5,393 nt of DNA from Bacteroidota bacterium (GTDB lineage: Bacteria; Bacteroidota; Bacteroidia; Bacteroidales; Prolixibacteraceae). This document shows positions 1 through 5,393 of this stretch, piece by piece. The DNA lies in NCBI GenBank assembly GCA_023488865.1, contig JAMDDG010000297.1, positions 1 to 5,393 on the forward strand, given 5' to 3'. The notes beneath the pieces are model-generated. The model did not search any database. It was not told where the DNA came from and was given only the letters and a program-made list of their open reading frames with translations. The first letter of the stretch is position 1; every line of letters starts with the position of its first letter. Both the position numbers and the translations under genes were made by a program.

Positions 1-295
1 AGAAGAAGAACAACGAAAAAGTGAGTACCAACAACGGTAAAGTATTGGCTGCCAAATGTTCAAAATTACCATGGATCAGCGGGGAAAAGAGTATCCCGCG
101 CAAACCGGTTACCTCCCTCGGAAGAATACCCCAGTCCGAAAAATCGAATCCATATTCAACCTCTGCCAGTTTAATCAGCCACAACAGCACAATCAGGGAA
201 AACGAAACAAAGAGGGAATACCAACCGATACGTTTTTCAATTTGAAATTGTTCTTCCGAATAATTTCCGGGATAATAACGGGAAAGTAGAGGCAT
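1..295 (-). CDS. Rhomboid family intramembrane serine protease (N-terminal part, runs off left edge)
   Basis: Partial gene: 98 N-terminal residues are visible and the 3' part lies beyond the window. Seen: a short polar N-terminus, a first hydrophobic segment at about residues 26-43, an amphipathic loop (about 45-68) with the L1-loop style WGILPREVTGLRG, then SPLIHGNFEHLAANTLPLLVL leading into a second hydrophobic segment. The H75-x4-H80-x3-N84 pattern matches the rhomboid TM2 signature; by comparison with E. coli GlpG (H145, H150, N154), H80 and N84 would help form the oxyanion hole. The catalytic serine (GxSG) and histidine should lie downstream, outside the window, so activity cannot be confirmed. 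Rhomboids cleave transmembrane substrates within the inner membrane. The start is fixed by an in-frame TAA directly before the ATG. The gene follows lon by 36 bp on the same strand with no terminator between, so co-transcription is likely. The exact substrate is unknown. Confidence 0.88.
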   Translation of the reverse strand, partial: MPLLSRYYPGNYSEEQFQIEKRIGWYSLFVSFSLIVLLWLIKLAEVEYGFDFSDWGILPREVTGLRGILFSPLIHGNFEHLAANTLPLLVLTFSLFFF

Positions 296-331
296 TTATT
301 TCAGTTTTATCCTATTCCATGTTTCTATCGG

Positions 332-2788
332 TTAAGAGATGGGCAATGGGTGCTCTATCTTCTCTTTTAGCAAGGCGATAGCAAAAACGTCCCCCACATT
401 CCTGACAAAATGGAAGGTCAAACCTTTCAGGTAGATTTCATTGATTTCTTCCAGGTCTTTACGGTTCAGTTCGGACAAAATGATCTCTTTGATTCCGGCT
501 CTTTTGGCGGCTAAAATTTTCTCTTTGATTCCACCTACCGGGAGGACCTTCCCGCGAAGGGTAATCTCACCGGTCATGGCTAAGTGTTTCTTCACTTTAC
601 GTTGGGTAAATGCCGATGCCAAAGCCGTGGCCATGGTAATCCCGGCCGAAGGGCCATCCTTGGGTATAGCGCCTTCGGGTACGTGAATGTGGACATCCCA
701 CTTTTCAAATACATCGGCTTTCAATCCAAGGGATGAAGCATGTGATCGCAAATATTCAAGTGCGATGGCTGCAGATTCTTTCATCACATCCCCCAAATTG
801 CCGGTTATGTTGAATTTCCCTTTGCCGGCGCTCAAACTGGTCTCTATGTAAAGGATCTCACCTCCGACGGAGGTCCAGGCTAATCCGGTAACGACGCCGG
901 CATATTCATTTCCCTCGTAACTATCTTTGGTATATTTCGGTACGCCTAAGTATCCGCGCAGATCTTCTTCTGTCATTTTTTTATTGTACTCACTACCTGA
1001 CACGACTTTACGGGCCACTCTTCTGATCACCTTGGCCAGCATTTTATCCAGTTCGCGAACACCCGATTCGCGGGTATAGTTCTCGATGATCCGGTCTAAT
1101 ATCTCTTTGGAGAAGGTGATACTGTTCTTTCCCATGCCATGATTTTCCAGTTGACGCTTTACCAAATGCCGTTTGGCTATCTCCCGCTTTTCCTCCATCA
1201 GGTAACCGCTCACATCAATCAGCTCCATACGGTCCCTCAGGGCAGGATGAATGGTAGAAACAGTGTTGGCAGTTGCGATAAACAGTACCCTGGAAAGATC
1301 AAAATCTACATCAAGGTAGTTGTCATGAAATTCGATATTTTGTTCAGGATCCAATACTTCCAACAGGGCTGAAGCCGGATCTCCGTGAAAATCACTGGAT
1401 ACCTTATCTATCTCGTCCAGAATAAAAACGGGATTAGCCGAACCCGCTTTGATCAGGTTCTGGATAACCCGGCCAGGCATGGCCCCTATGTAAGTTTTCC
1501 GGTGGCCCCGGATCTCTGATTCATCATGCAGGCCCCCAAGGCTCATCCTGATGTATTTCCGGCCCAGTGCACTGGCGACTGATCTGCCCAAAGAGGTCTT
1601 CCCAACTCCCGGAGGGCCATAGAGACAAATGATCGGTGATTTCATGTCCCCTTTCAATTTCAATACTGCCAGATGTTCGAGGATACGCTCCTTCACATTA
1701 TCTAAGCCAAAATGATCTTCATTCAATACTTTCTCCGCATGGTTAAGGTCGAAATTATCCTCGGTATATTCATTCCAGGGTAGTTCCAGCAGCGTATCCA
1801 AATAACCCAGCTGAACGGAATATTCACCGGCAGCAGGGTTCATGCGTGACAGCTTAGCCATTTCTTTGTCAAACAGCTTTTGAACCTCTTCTTTCCATTT
1901 CTTCTGTTTGGCCTTCTTTTTTAACTCCTCAAGTTCCTGTTGTACCGGACTCCCGCCCAGCTCATCCTGAATGGTTTTAATCTGCTGATGAAGAAGATAT
2001 TCCCTTTGTTGCTGGTCCATATCGACCTTCACTTTCTGTTGGATGTCCTTCTTAAGTTCCAGCATCTGAACCTCTCTCATCAAAAGGGAGAGCAGTTTGG
2101 TGCTGCGGTCTTTGATATCGTTTCGCTCCAATAAATCCTGCTTTTCTGCAGTGCTCAGCTCTGTATTGTTACAAATGAAATTGACCAGGAAAGTGACATT
2201 TTCAATATTCTTGACAGCGAACTGGGCCTCCTGAGGGATGTTCACCGATGATTTTACAATTTTGAGGGAGAAATCTTTGAGCGATTCGATAATGGCAAAA
2301 AATTCGTGTGATTTGGTGTCTGAAACGACCTCTGAAAGGGGATGGACACTTGCCTTTAAATAGGAAGGATGCTCAACTAATTTTTCAATCAAAATGCGCT
2401 TTTTGCCCTGAAGGATCACGGTAGTTGTTCCGTCGGGCATTTCGAGAATCTTCAATATCTCGGCCATCGTCCCTACCGAATAAAGATCTGCCAGTTGGGG
2501 ATCGTCAACCTGACCATTTCGCTGGGCTACCGTTCCGACCATTCTTGTTTCTCCATATGCCTCGCGGACCAGGTTCAGCGACTTGGACCTGCCAACGCTG
2601 ATAGGCATCACCACACCCGGGAAAAGGACCGCATTCCGCAAAGGTAATATTGGCAGTACATCAGGCACATTGGCGGAGAAAAGTTCATCATCGTCCCCAT
2701 CCGCTATGATCGGATAGAAATCCTGCTGATCCTCATCCATACTGGAAAATATAAAGGTGCCCTTGCTTTTATTCTTTGAATTGTTCAT
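332..2788 (-). CDS. lon: ATP-dependent serine protease Lon (LonA type)
   Basis: Cytosolic AAA+ protease that unfolds and degrades misfolded and regulatory proteins; works as a homohexamer. The 818-residue length is slightly above E. coli Lon (784), mostly because of an acidic extension at residues 1-44. Visible domains in order: LON substrate-binding domain (about 45-245, beginning LPILPLRNAVLFPG), coiled-coil linker rich in K/E/Q (about 240-315), AAA+ module with Walker A GPPGVGKTS (391-399), Walker B VFILDEID (454-461), sensor-1 N508, probable arginine finger R520 and sensor-2 R578 in GVREL, then the C-terminal protease domain with catalytic S714 in PKDGPSAG and K757 in GGIKEK. All key residues are present, so the enzyme should be active. 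The TAA stop sits 36 bp before the rhomboid gene. The ATG chosen is the first before a plausible N-terminus; the leader carries a sigma-54-like promoter and a small inverted repeat rather than a clear Shine-Dalgarno. Confidence 0.98.
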   Translation of the reverse strand: MNNSKNKSKGTFIFSSMDEDQQDFYPIIADGDDDELFSANVPDVLPILPLRNAVLFPGVVMPISVGRSKSLNLVREAYGETRMVGTVAQRNGQVDDPQLADLYSVGTMAEILKILEMPDGTTTVILQGKKRILIEKLVEHPSYLKASVHPLSEVVSDTKSHEFFAIIESLKDFSLKIVKSSVNIPQEAQFAVKNIENVTFLVNFICNNTELSTAEKQDLLERNDIKDRSTKLLSLLMREVQMLELKKDIQQKVKVDMDQQQREYLLHQQIKTIQDELGGSPVQQELEELKKKAKQKKWKEEVQKLFDKEMAKLSRMNPAAGEYSVQLGYLDTLLELPWNEYTEDNFDLNHAEKVLNEDHFGLDNVKERILEHLAVLKLKGDMKSPIICLYGPPGVGKTSLGRSVASALGRKYIRMSLGGLHDESEIRGHRKTYIGAMPGRVIQNLIKAGSANPVFILDEIDKVSSDFHGDPASALLEVLDPEQNIEFHDNYLDVDFDLSRVLFIATANTVSTIHPALRDRMELIDVSGYLMEEKREIAKRHLVKRQLENHGMGKNSITFSKEILDRIIENYTRESGVRELDKMLAKVIRRVARKVVSGSEYNKKMTEEDLRGYLGVPKYTKDSYEGNEYAGVVTGLAWTSVGGEILYIETSLSAGKGKFNITGNLGDVMKESAAIALEYLRSHASSLGLKADVFEKWDVHIHVPEGAIPKDGPSAGITMATALASAFTQRKVKKHLAMTGEITLRGKVLPVGGIKEKILAAKRAGIKEIILSELNRKDLEEINEIYLKGLTFHFVRNVGDVFAIALLKEKIEHPLPIS

Positions 2789-2805
2789 TGTAGCGTTTGT
2801 AATAT

Positions 2806-2816
2806 GACAAAATGTC
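2806..2816. repeat. Small inverted repeat in the lon leader
   Basis: GACA-AAA-TGTC is a perfect 4-bp inverted repeat around three bases, centred about 22-23 bp upstream of the lon start codon. It could be an operator half-site pair or a weak RNA hairpin near the ribosome-binding region, but arms this short often arise by chance. It does not resemble the CIRCE element. Confidence 0.25.
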
Positions 2817-2852
2817 GGAATCTATGTTTCTTCCCGACGCGGAGATTAGAGG

Positions 2853-2868
2853 GTCAATAGTCGTGCCA
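2853..2868 (-). promoter_or_regulatory. Candidate sigma-54 (RpoN) promoter of lon
   Basis: On the minus strand the sequence reads TGGCACG-ACTA-TTGAC. The sigma-54 consensus is TGGCACG-N4-TTGCW, so the whole -24 block, the spacing and the TTG of the -12 block match; the C of the -12 GC is replaced by A and the following base is C. The start site would fall near 2842, giving a leader of roughly 50 nt. No vegetative TTG-N19-TAnnTTTG promoter of equal quality is seen in the lon-rpmE2 gap; the best alternative is TATGTTTC (2878-2885), which lacks a -33 TTG at the right spacing. Inference from sequence match only. Confidence 0.45.
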
Positions 2869-2913
2869 AAACTTCCTGAAACATAACAAACAACTTGTAC
2901 CGTTGTTTAAAGC

Positions 2914-2949
2914 AAAGAAGCCCCGTATTTTGGAATACGGGGCTTCTTT
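2914..2949 (-). terminator. Intrinsic terminator after rpmE2
   Basis: A perfect 16-bp stem (arms 2914-2929 and 2934-2949) with a 4-nt loop; the centre of the stem is GC-rich (CCCCG/CGGGG) and the outer part is AAAGAAG/CTTCTTT, which supplies the T-rich 3' side. It begins 15 bp after the rpmE2 stop codon and separates that gene from the lon promoter. The symmetry means it could also stop transcription on the plus strand, although no plus-strand gene is present here. Confidence 0.9.
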
Positions 2950-2964
2950 TACAAACACAAAGAA

Positions 2965-3228
2965 TTAAGCCTTGCGTTTGTCCATGTGTTTCTGATAACG
3001 GGTCATGAATTTATCGACGCGTCCTGCTGTATCGACCAATTTCATCTTGCCGGTATAGAAAGGGTGCGATGTATTCGAAATCTCCACTTTCAACAATGGA
3101 TACTGAACACCTTCAATTTCGATGGTTTCTCTTGATGCAGCCGTTGATCTGGTGATAAAAGTATGATCGTTAGACATATCTTTGAAACAAACCAAACGAT
3201 AGCTTTCCGGATGTATTCCCTTTTTCAT
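2965..3228 (-). CDS. rpmE2: 50S ribosomal protein L31 type B
   Basis: Structural protein of the large ribosomal subunit, at the intersubunit bridge near the central protuberance. The 87-residue length is normal for type B L31 (about 80-90), and the start MKKGIHPESY and the C-terminal block SNTSHPFYTGKMKLVDTAGR (residues 51-70) followed by VDKFMTRYQKHM are hallmark sequence. Only one cysteine (C14) is present, so this is the zinc-free form lacking the CxxC pairs of type A; in many bacteria type B replaces type A under zinc limitation, whereas Bacteroidota commonly carry type B as the main copy. The gene appears monocistronic: a near-consensus promoter lies about 50-80 bp upstream and a strong hairpin terminator lies 15 bp downstream. 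No Zur-type operator was recognised in the leader. No Shine-Dalgarno is seen before the ATG. Confidence 0.97.
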   Translation of the reverse strand: MKKGIHPESYRLVCFKDMSNDHTFITRSTAASRETIEIEGVQYPLLKVEISNTSHPFYTGKMKLVDTAGRVDKFMTRYQKHMDKRKA

Positions 3229-3279
3229 GATGCTAAATTATATCTTTTAATCTTTTCTGGATTCCTCATTTACGGGTTG

Positions 3280-3309
3280 CAAAGATAAGGATAATTTATA
3301 ATTCTGCAA
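3280..3309 (-). promoter_or_regulatory. Bacteroidota-type housekeeping promoter of rpmE2
   Basis: On the minus strand a -33 TTG (3307-3309) is followed after exactly 19 bp by TATCTTTG (3280-3287), a full match to the Bacteroidota -7 consensus TAnnTTTG at the expected spacing. Transcription should begin near 3273, leaving a leader of about 45 nt before the rpmE2 ATG. Confidence 0.8.
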
Positions 3310-3326
3310 CAGATTTGTAAAAAGTT

Positions 3327-3345
3327 ATCATACAATACCGATGAT
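3327..3345 (-). terminator. Weak possible terminator after the GNAT-like gene
   Basis: Just after the TAA stop the minus strand has ATCAT, a 9-nt spacer, ATGAT, then AACTTTTT. A five-base AT-rich stem followed by a T-run is a poor terminator, so readthrough into rpmE2 is plausible. Nothing better is visible between the two genes. Confidence 0.2.
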
Positions 3346-3347
3346 TT

Positions 3348-4565
3348 TTATTGGGGGTTTTTCTGGTCTCTTTTATCACGCTCTTCCCGCAACAACCGGA
3401 CATCTTTCATCAGCATCGGGGCACGTTCGAATGGCGCATTCCGGTCGAAAAGGTAGCGCATGGTGTAATGGGTTTTGGTATGTACGCCACCAACTGACAT
3501 GTACATCGCCACCATTTTAGGATTAAAATCGCCCACCCACGAAAGTTCAACCTCCTTGTACCAGGGTTTCCGCTTCATGATCTTGTCGAGGTGCCAGAAT
3601 ACCGCCGACTCCAGTCCGCACCCCTGGAATTTAGGCACCACCCCCATTACAAGGATACGGGTCCGGGTGATCGTTTTCATCTTCAGGTACCAAAACAATT
3701 TCAGCAGGTTCCAACCGTTGAGTTTACCCTTCAGCCTGGCCAACAACTGGTTCCAGTCGGGTATCATGCCGAAAAAGAGTACCGGCTCGTCATCGTGGTA
3801 AGCAAACCAGATAAATTCTTCATCGGCAATAAGTTTGGCAATTTTCATCATGCCGTGGATGTCATCCAGATCTACCTCCTGGTGATTATCGTGACTGGCC
3901 CAGGCCTCCCCGTAAATATGGGTAAACTCTTTGATATGCCGCTCCATCTGGTTGAACTTCACATGCTCAAACCTGAAATGCGGTTTGTTGGCTACCCACT
4001 CCGCGATTTTCCAGAACCTCTCCGGGAATGGGTTCCGCCGGTCGATGTGGTAGGTATATTGCTCGAAATAGATTTTAAAACCGTAAGATTCGAAGAGCGA
4101 AAGATAGTAAGGTTTGTTGTAGGGCATCCCAAACCCCTGAGGCATAAAGCCCTTCACCAATAATCCCCAGTTGATCATGTTTTCGCCAAAATTCACCGGA
4201 CCGTCCATCGCCTCCATACCCCGCTCGGCCAGCCATGCTTTGGCAGTATCAAACAATAAAAATGCAGCTTTCTGATCATCCACACACTCAAAATAGCCAA
4301 CCCCACCCGTCGGTTGTTTGAAAGTGCTGCATTTGTTTCTGTTGATGAAGGCCCCGATGCGGCCGATGGTTTTACCGAGATCGTCGTTCAATATCCACCT
4401 CGTCCCATCCCCATGCTTAAAAAACGCGTTCTTCTTCGGGTCAAAAGTACTGTCAACCATCACCTCCAACGGTGCAATCCAATTTGGGTCATCTTTGTAG
4501 ATCTGGTAGGCAACCCGGTGAAATGCGGCAACAGAGGGCTTGTCATTTACTTCAATAATCTGCAT
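3348..4565 (-). CDS. GNAT-fold acyltransferase-like protein, YghO-like, substrate unknown
   Basis: A 405-residue soluble protein with no signal peptide or convincing membrane helix. It looks like a two-lobed GNAT-type N-acyltransferase: an N-terminal lobe (about 1-175) with IYKDDPNWIAPL, FDPKKNAFF, GKTIGRIGAFIN and DGPVNFGEN (121-129), and a C-terminal lobe (about 195-375) in which MGVVPKFQGCGLESAVF (307-323) resembles GNAT motif A, the acyl-CoA pyrophosphate-binding loop, with Q314-G315-C316-G317 in place of the usual Q/RxxGxG/A. A charged tail (about 385-405) closes it. The pattern recalls the E. coli YghO-type family of long, uncharacterised GNAT-like proteins. Some GNAT-like proteins in sphingolipid-making bacteria act as ceramide synthases; that role is a hypothesis here. 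The gene starts 25 bp after the AlkD-like gene and is probably co-transcribed with it. The ATG has no Shine-Dalgarno. Confidence is high for the gene, moderate for the fold, low for any substrate. Confidence 0.8.
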   Translation of the reverse strand: MQIIEVNDKPSVAAFHRVAYQIYKDDPNWIAPLEVMVDSTFDPKKNAFFKHGDGTRWILNDDLGKTIGRIGAFINRNKCSTFKQPTGGVGYFECVDDQKAAFLLFDTAKAWLAERGMEAMDGPVNFGENMINWGLLVKGFMPQGFGMPYNKPYYLSLFESYGFKIYFEQYTYHIDRRNPFPERFWKIAEWVANKPHFRFEHVKFNQMERHIKEFTHIYGEAWASHDNHQEVDLDDIHGMMKIAKLIADEEFIWFAYHDDEPVLFFGMIPDWNQLLARLKGKLNGWNLLKLFWYLKMKTITRTRILVMGVVPKFQGCGLESAVFWHLDKIMKRKPWYKEVELSWVGDFNPKMVAMYMSVGGVHTKTHYTMRYLFDRNAPFERAPMLMKDVRLLREERDKRDQKNPQ

Positions 4566-4590
4566 AACAATGATTTAAAAATCAAAATAT

Positions 4591-5310
4591 TCATTTTACC
4601 CGGTTCCGGTCCGTGACCAATTCTTTTACGGAATCGCATTCCAACTGATCAATCAACTGTTCTGCATTGTCCTGTGCAACCGCCGAATCCAGGGTACGGA
4701 GCAGATATGCCTGCTGCAACGCAATCTCGTACAGCTCAGGGTTTCGCATGGCAATTTGCACAAACACCCGCCTGAAAACCATCGAAAGTTGGGCATCTTT
4801 GGCCAAAGGGGGGAAAAGTTCAAGGAAAGTTTCAAAACGTTCATTTTTTGCTGAACGATCTGTTAAGGCAAGCCGGCCCATTATCAACAGACCGGTAATC
4901 TTGCTGAGGCTCTTTTTGCCCAGACAATATTCTACCGCTTTTTCAAAAGCAAACGGCGTCTTCGAGAAAAGGTTCATGGCTGCCTGTTCGGCTATTTCGA
5001 TGTGTTGGATTTGCTTCACCCAAAAATCCATCTGGTTTTCAGTCACCTCTTCCGGCTTTTCCAATAAGGTTGCCAGGATCATGGTTTCGCGCCACTGCTT
5101 GTTCCACAACTTCAGCGCCAGCAAGTGATTGGGGGTATATCTCCCGGCCAATTGCTGTAACGAAATAATGGAAGCGCCCAGATTCAGCTTGTAAACAACC
5201 CCTCTCCGGGTCATTGAACCTGAAACCTCGCCGTTTTGTAAAGTTTTTACTTTTCTAAGTATCTCTTGATAGACCTTTTCGGAACCAGGATCATCGAGCA
5301 AATATTCCAT
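4591..5310 (-). CDS. AlkD-like DNA alkylation repair family protein (HEAT-like repeats)
   Basis: A 239-residue, almost wholly helical, cytosolic protein, about the length of Bacillus cereus AlkD (237). The segment LNLGASIISLQQLAGRY (42-58) matches the usual 'YGVs...lR.iAk.y' start of the family, and ALKLWNKQWRETMILATLLE (65-84) matches the conserved LW.s..rE.r.lA helix pair. Characterised AlkD proteins are glycosylases that remove N3- and N7-alkylated purines by gripping the backbone with HEAT repeats. The region equivalent to the AlkD catalytic W109-x3-D113 appears here as HIEIAEQ (103-109), giving I104 and E108, so glycosylase activity is doubtful; the alignment was done by eye. The gene is first in a probable two-gene transcript with the GNAT-like gene. 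The start is the only in-frame ATG near the leader, about 25 bp downstream of a -7-like element. The stop is TGA at 4591-4593. Confidence 0.8.
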   Translation of the reverse strand: MEYLLDDPGSEKVYQEILRKVKTLQNGEVSGSMTRRGVVYKLNLGASIISLQQLAGRYTPNHLLALKLWNKQWRETMILATLLEKPEEVTENQMDFWVKQIQHIEIAEQAAMNLFSKTPFAFEKAVEYCLGKKSLSKITGLLIMGRLALTDRSAKNERFETFLELFPPLAKDAQLSMVFRRVFVQIAMRNPELYEIALQQAYLLRTLDSAVAQDNAEQLIDQLECDSVKELVTDRNRVK

Positions 5311-5334
5311 CCACGAAATTTATAGCTACAGTTG

Positions 5335-5342
5335 CAAAAATA
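5335..5342 (-). promoter_or_regulatory. Probable -7 element for the AlkD-like/GNAT-like transcript
   Basis: The minus strand reads TATTTTTG, a full match to TAnnTTTG, ending about 24 bp before the AlkD-like ATG. The -33 region is weak: TTTC (5365-5368) lies about 22 bp upstream instead of TTTG at 19-21 bp. The leader would be short, under 20 nt. Confidence 0.5.
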
Positions 5343-5352
5343 ACAACTTTCC

Positions 5353-5384
5353 TTTGTCTATTCCGAAAAACAGCCCTATATTTG
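5353..5384 (+). promoter_or_regulatory. Divergent Bacteroidota-type promoter pointing off the right edge
   Basis: On the plus strand TTTG (5353-5356) is followed after 20 bp by TATATTTG (5377-5384), matching both the -33 and -7 consensus with correct spacing. Transcription would begin near 5391 and run rightwards, implying a plus-strand gene or RNA immediately beyond the window, divergent from the AlkD-like gene. Confidence 0.7.
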
Positions 5385-5393
5385 CGGTCGAAA

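Noticed and set aside
21..289. Two overlapping plus-strand open frames of 74 and 77 codons
   Set aside because: They lie antisense to the rhomboid gene, whose minus-strand translation has clear family motifs; the plus-strand peptides have no recognisable features.
2878..2885. TATGTTTC as a housekeeping -7 element for lon
   Set aside because: It matches TAnnTTTG at all but the last base, but no TTG lies 19-21 bp upstream, so it is weaker than the sigma-54-like site.
2789..2913. CIRCE or other heat-shock operator upstream of lon
   Set aside because: No TTAGCACTC-N9-GAGTGCTAA type repeat is present; the only palindrome is the short 4-bp one noted separately.
3475..4163. Plus-strand open frames of 108 and 190 codons
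   Set aside because: Both are antisense to the GNAT-like gene, overlap each other in different frames, and show low-complexity, non-protein-like composition.
4667..5128. Plus-strand open frame of 153 codons
   Set aside because: Antisense to the AlkD-like gene, with Ser/Arg-rich composition typical of a shadow frame and no promoter of its own.
1..5393. CRISPR arrays, insertion sequences, tRNA genes or a defence system
   Set aside because: No repeated spacer pattern, transposase-like protein, terminal inverted repeats or tRNA cloverleaf was seen; the five genes account for nearly all of the sequence.

Overview
The window comes from a Bacteroidota chromosome, most likely order Bacteroidales. 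This rests on three things. Several gene starts carry the Bacteroidota-type -7 element TAnnTTTG, two of them with a well-spaced -33 TTG. Shine-Dalgarno sequences are absent or weak. The proteins have a Bacteroidales look: Lon with an acidic N-terminal extension, a zinc-free type B L31, and the style of rhomboid and AlkD-like protein. A family or genus cannot be assigned from sequence alone.

All five genes lie on the minus strand, so in transcription order they read from right to left. At the right edge (5311-5393) is a divergent promoter region. Its minus side serves an AlkD-like HEAT-repeat protein (4591-5310). Next, 25 bp downstream, is a 405-residue GNAT-fold acyltransferase-like protein of unknown substrate (3348-4565); the two probably form one transcript. 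The plus-strand promoter at 5353-5384 points off the window to a gene that cannot be seen. Ribosomal protein L31 type B (rpmE2, 2965-3228) follows as its own unit, with a near-consensus promoter and a strong 16-bp hairpin terminator. Then comes lon (332-2788), a complete ATP-dependent protease with all ATPase and Ser-Lys catalytic residues intact. Its leader has a good match to a sigma-54 promoter. A rhomboid-family intramembrane protease begins 36 bp after lon and runs off the left edge; only its first 98 residues are visible.

Functionally this is mostly housekeeping: translation (L31), cytosolic protein quality control (Lon), membrane proteolysis (rhomboid), and two poorly characterised proteins. 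No CRISPR array, mobile element, tRNA, rRNA or defence system was seen, and no intergenic gap exceeds 300 bases. I found no convincing undescribed system. The points most worth a second look are the sigma-54-like promoter of lon, the uncharacterised GNAT-like enzyme, and the substituted catalytic positions in the AlkD-like protein.
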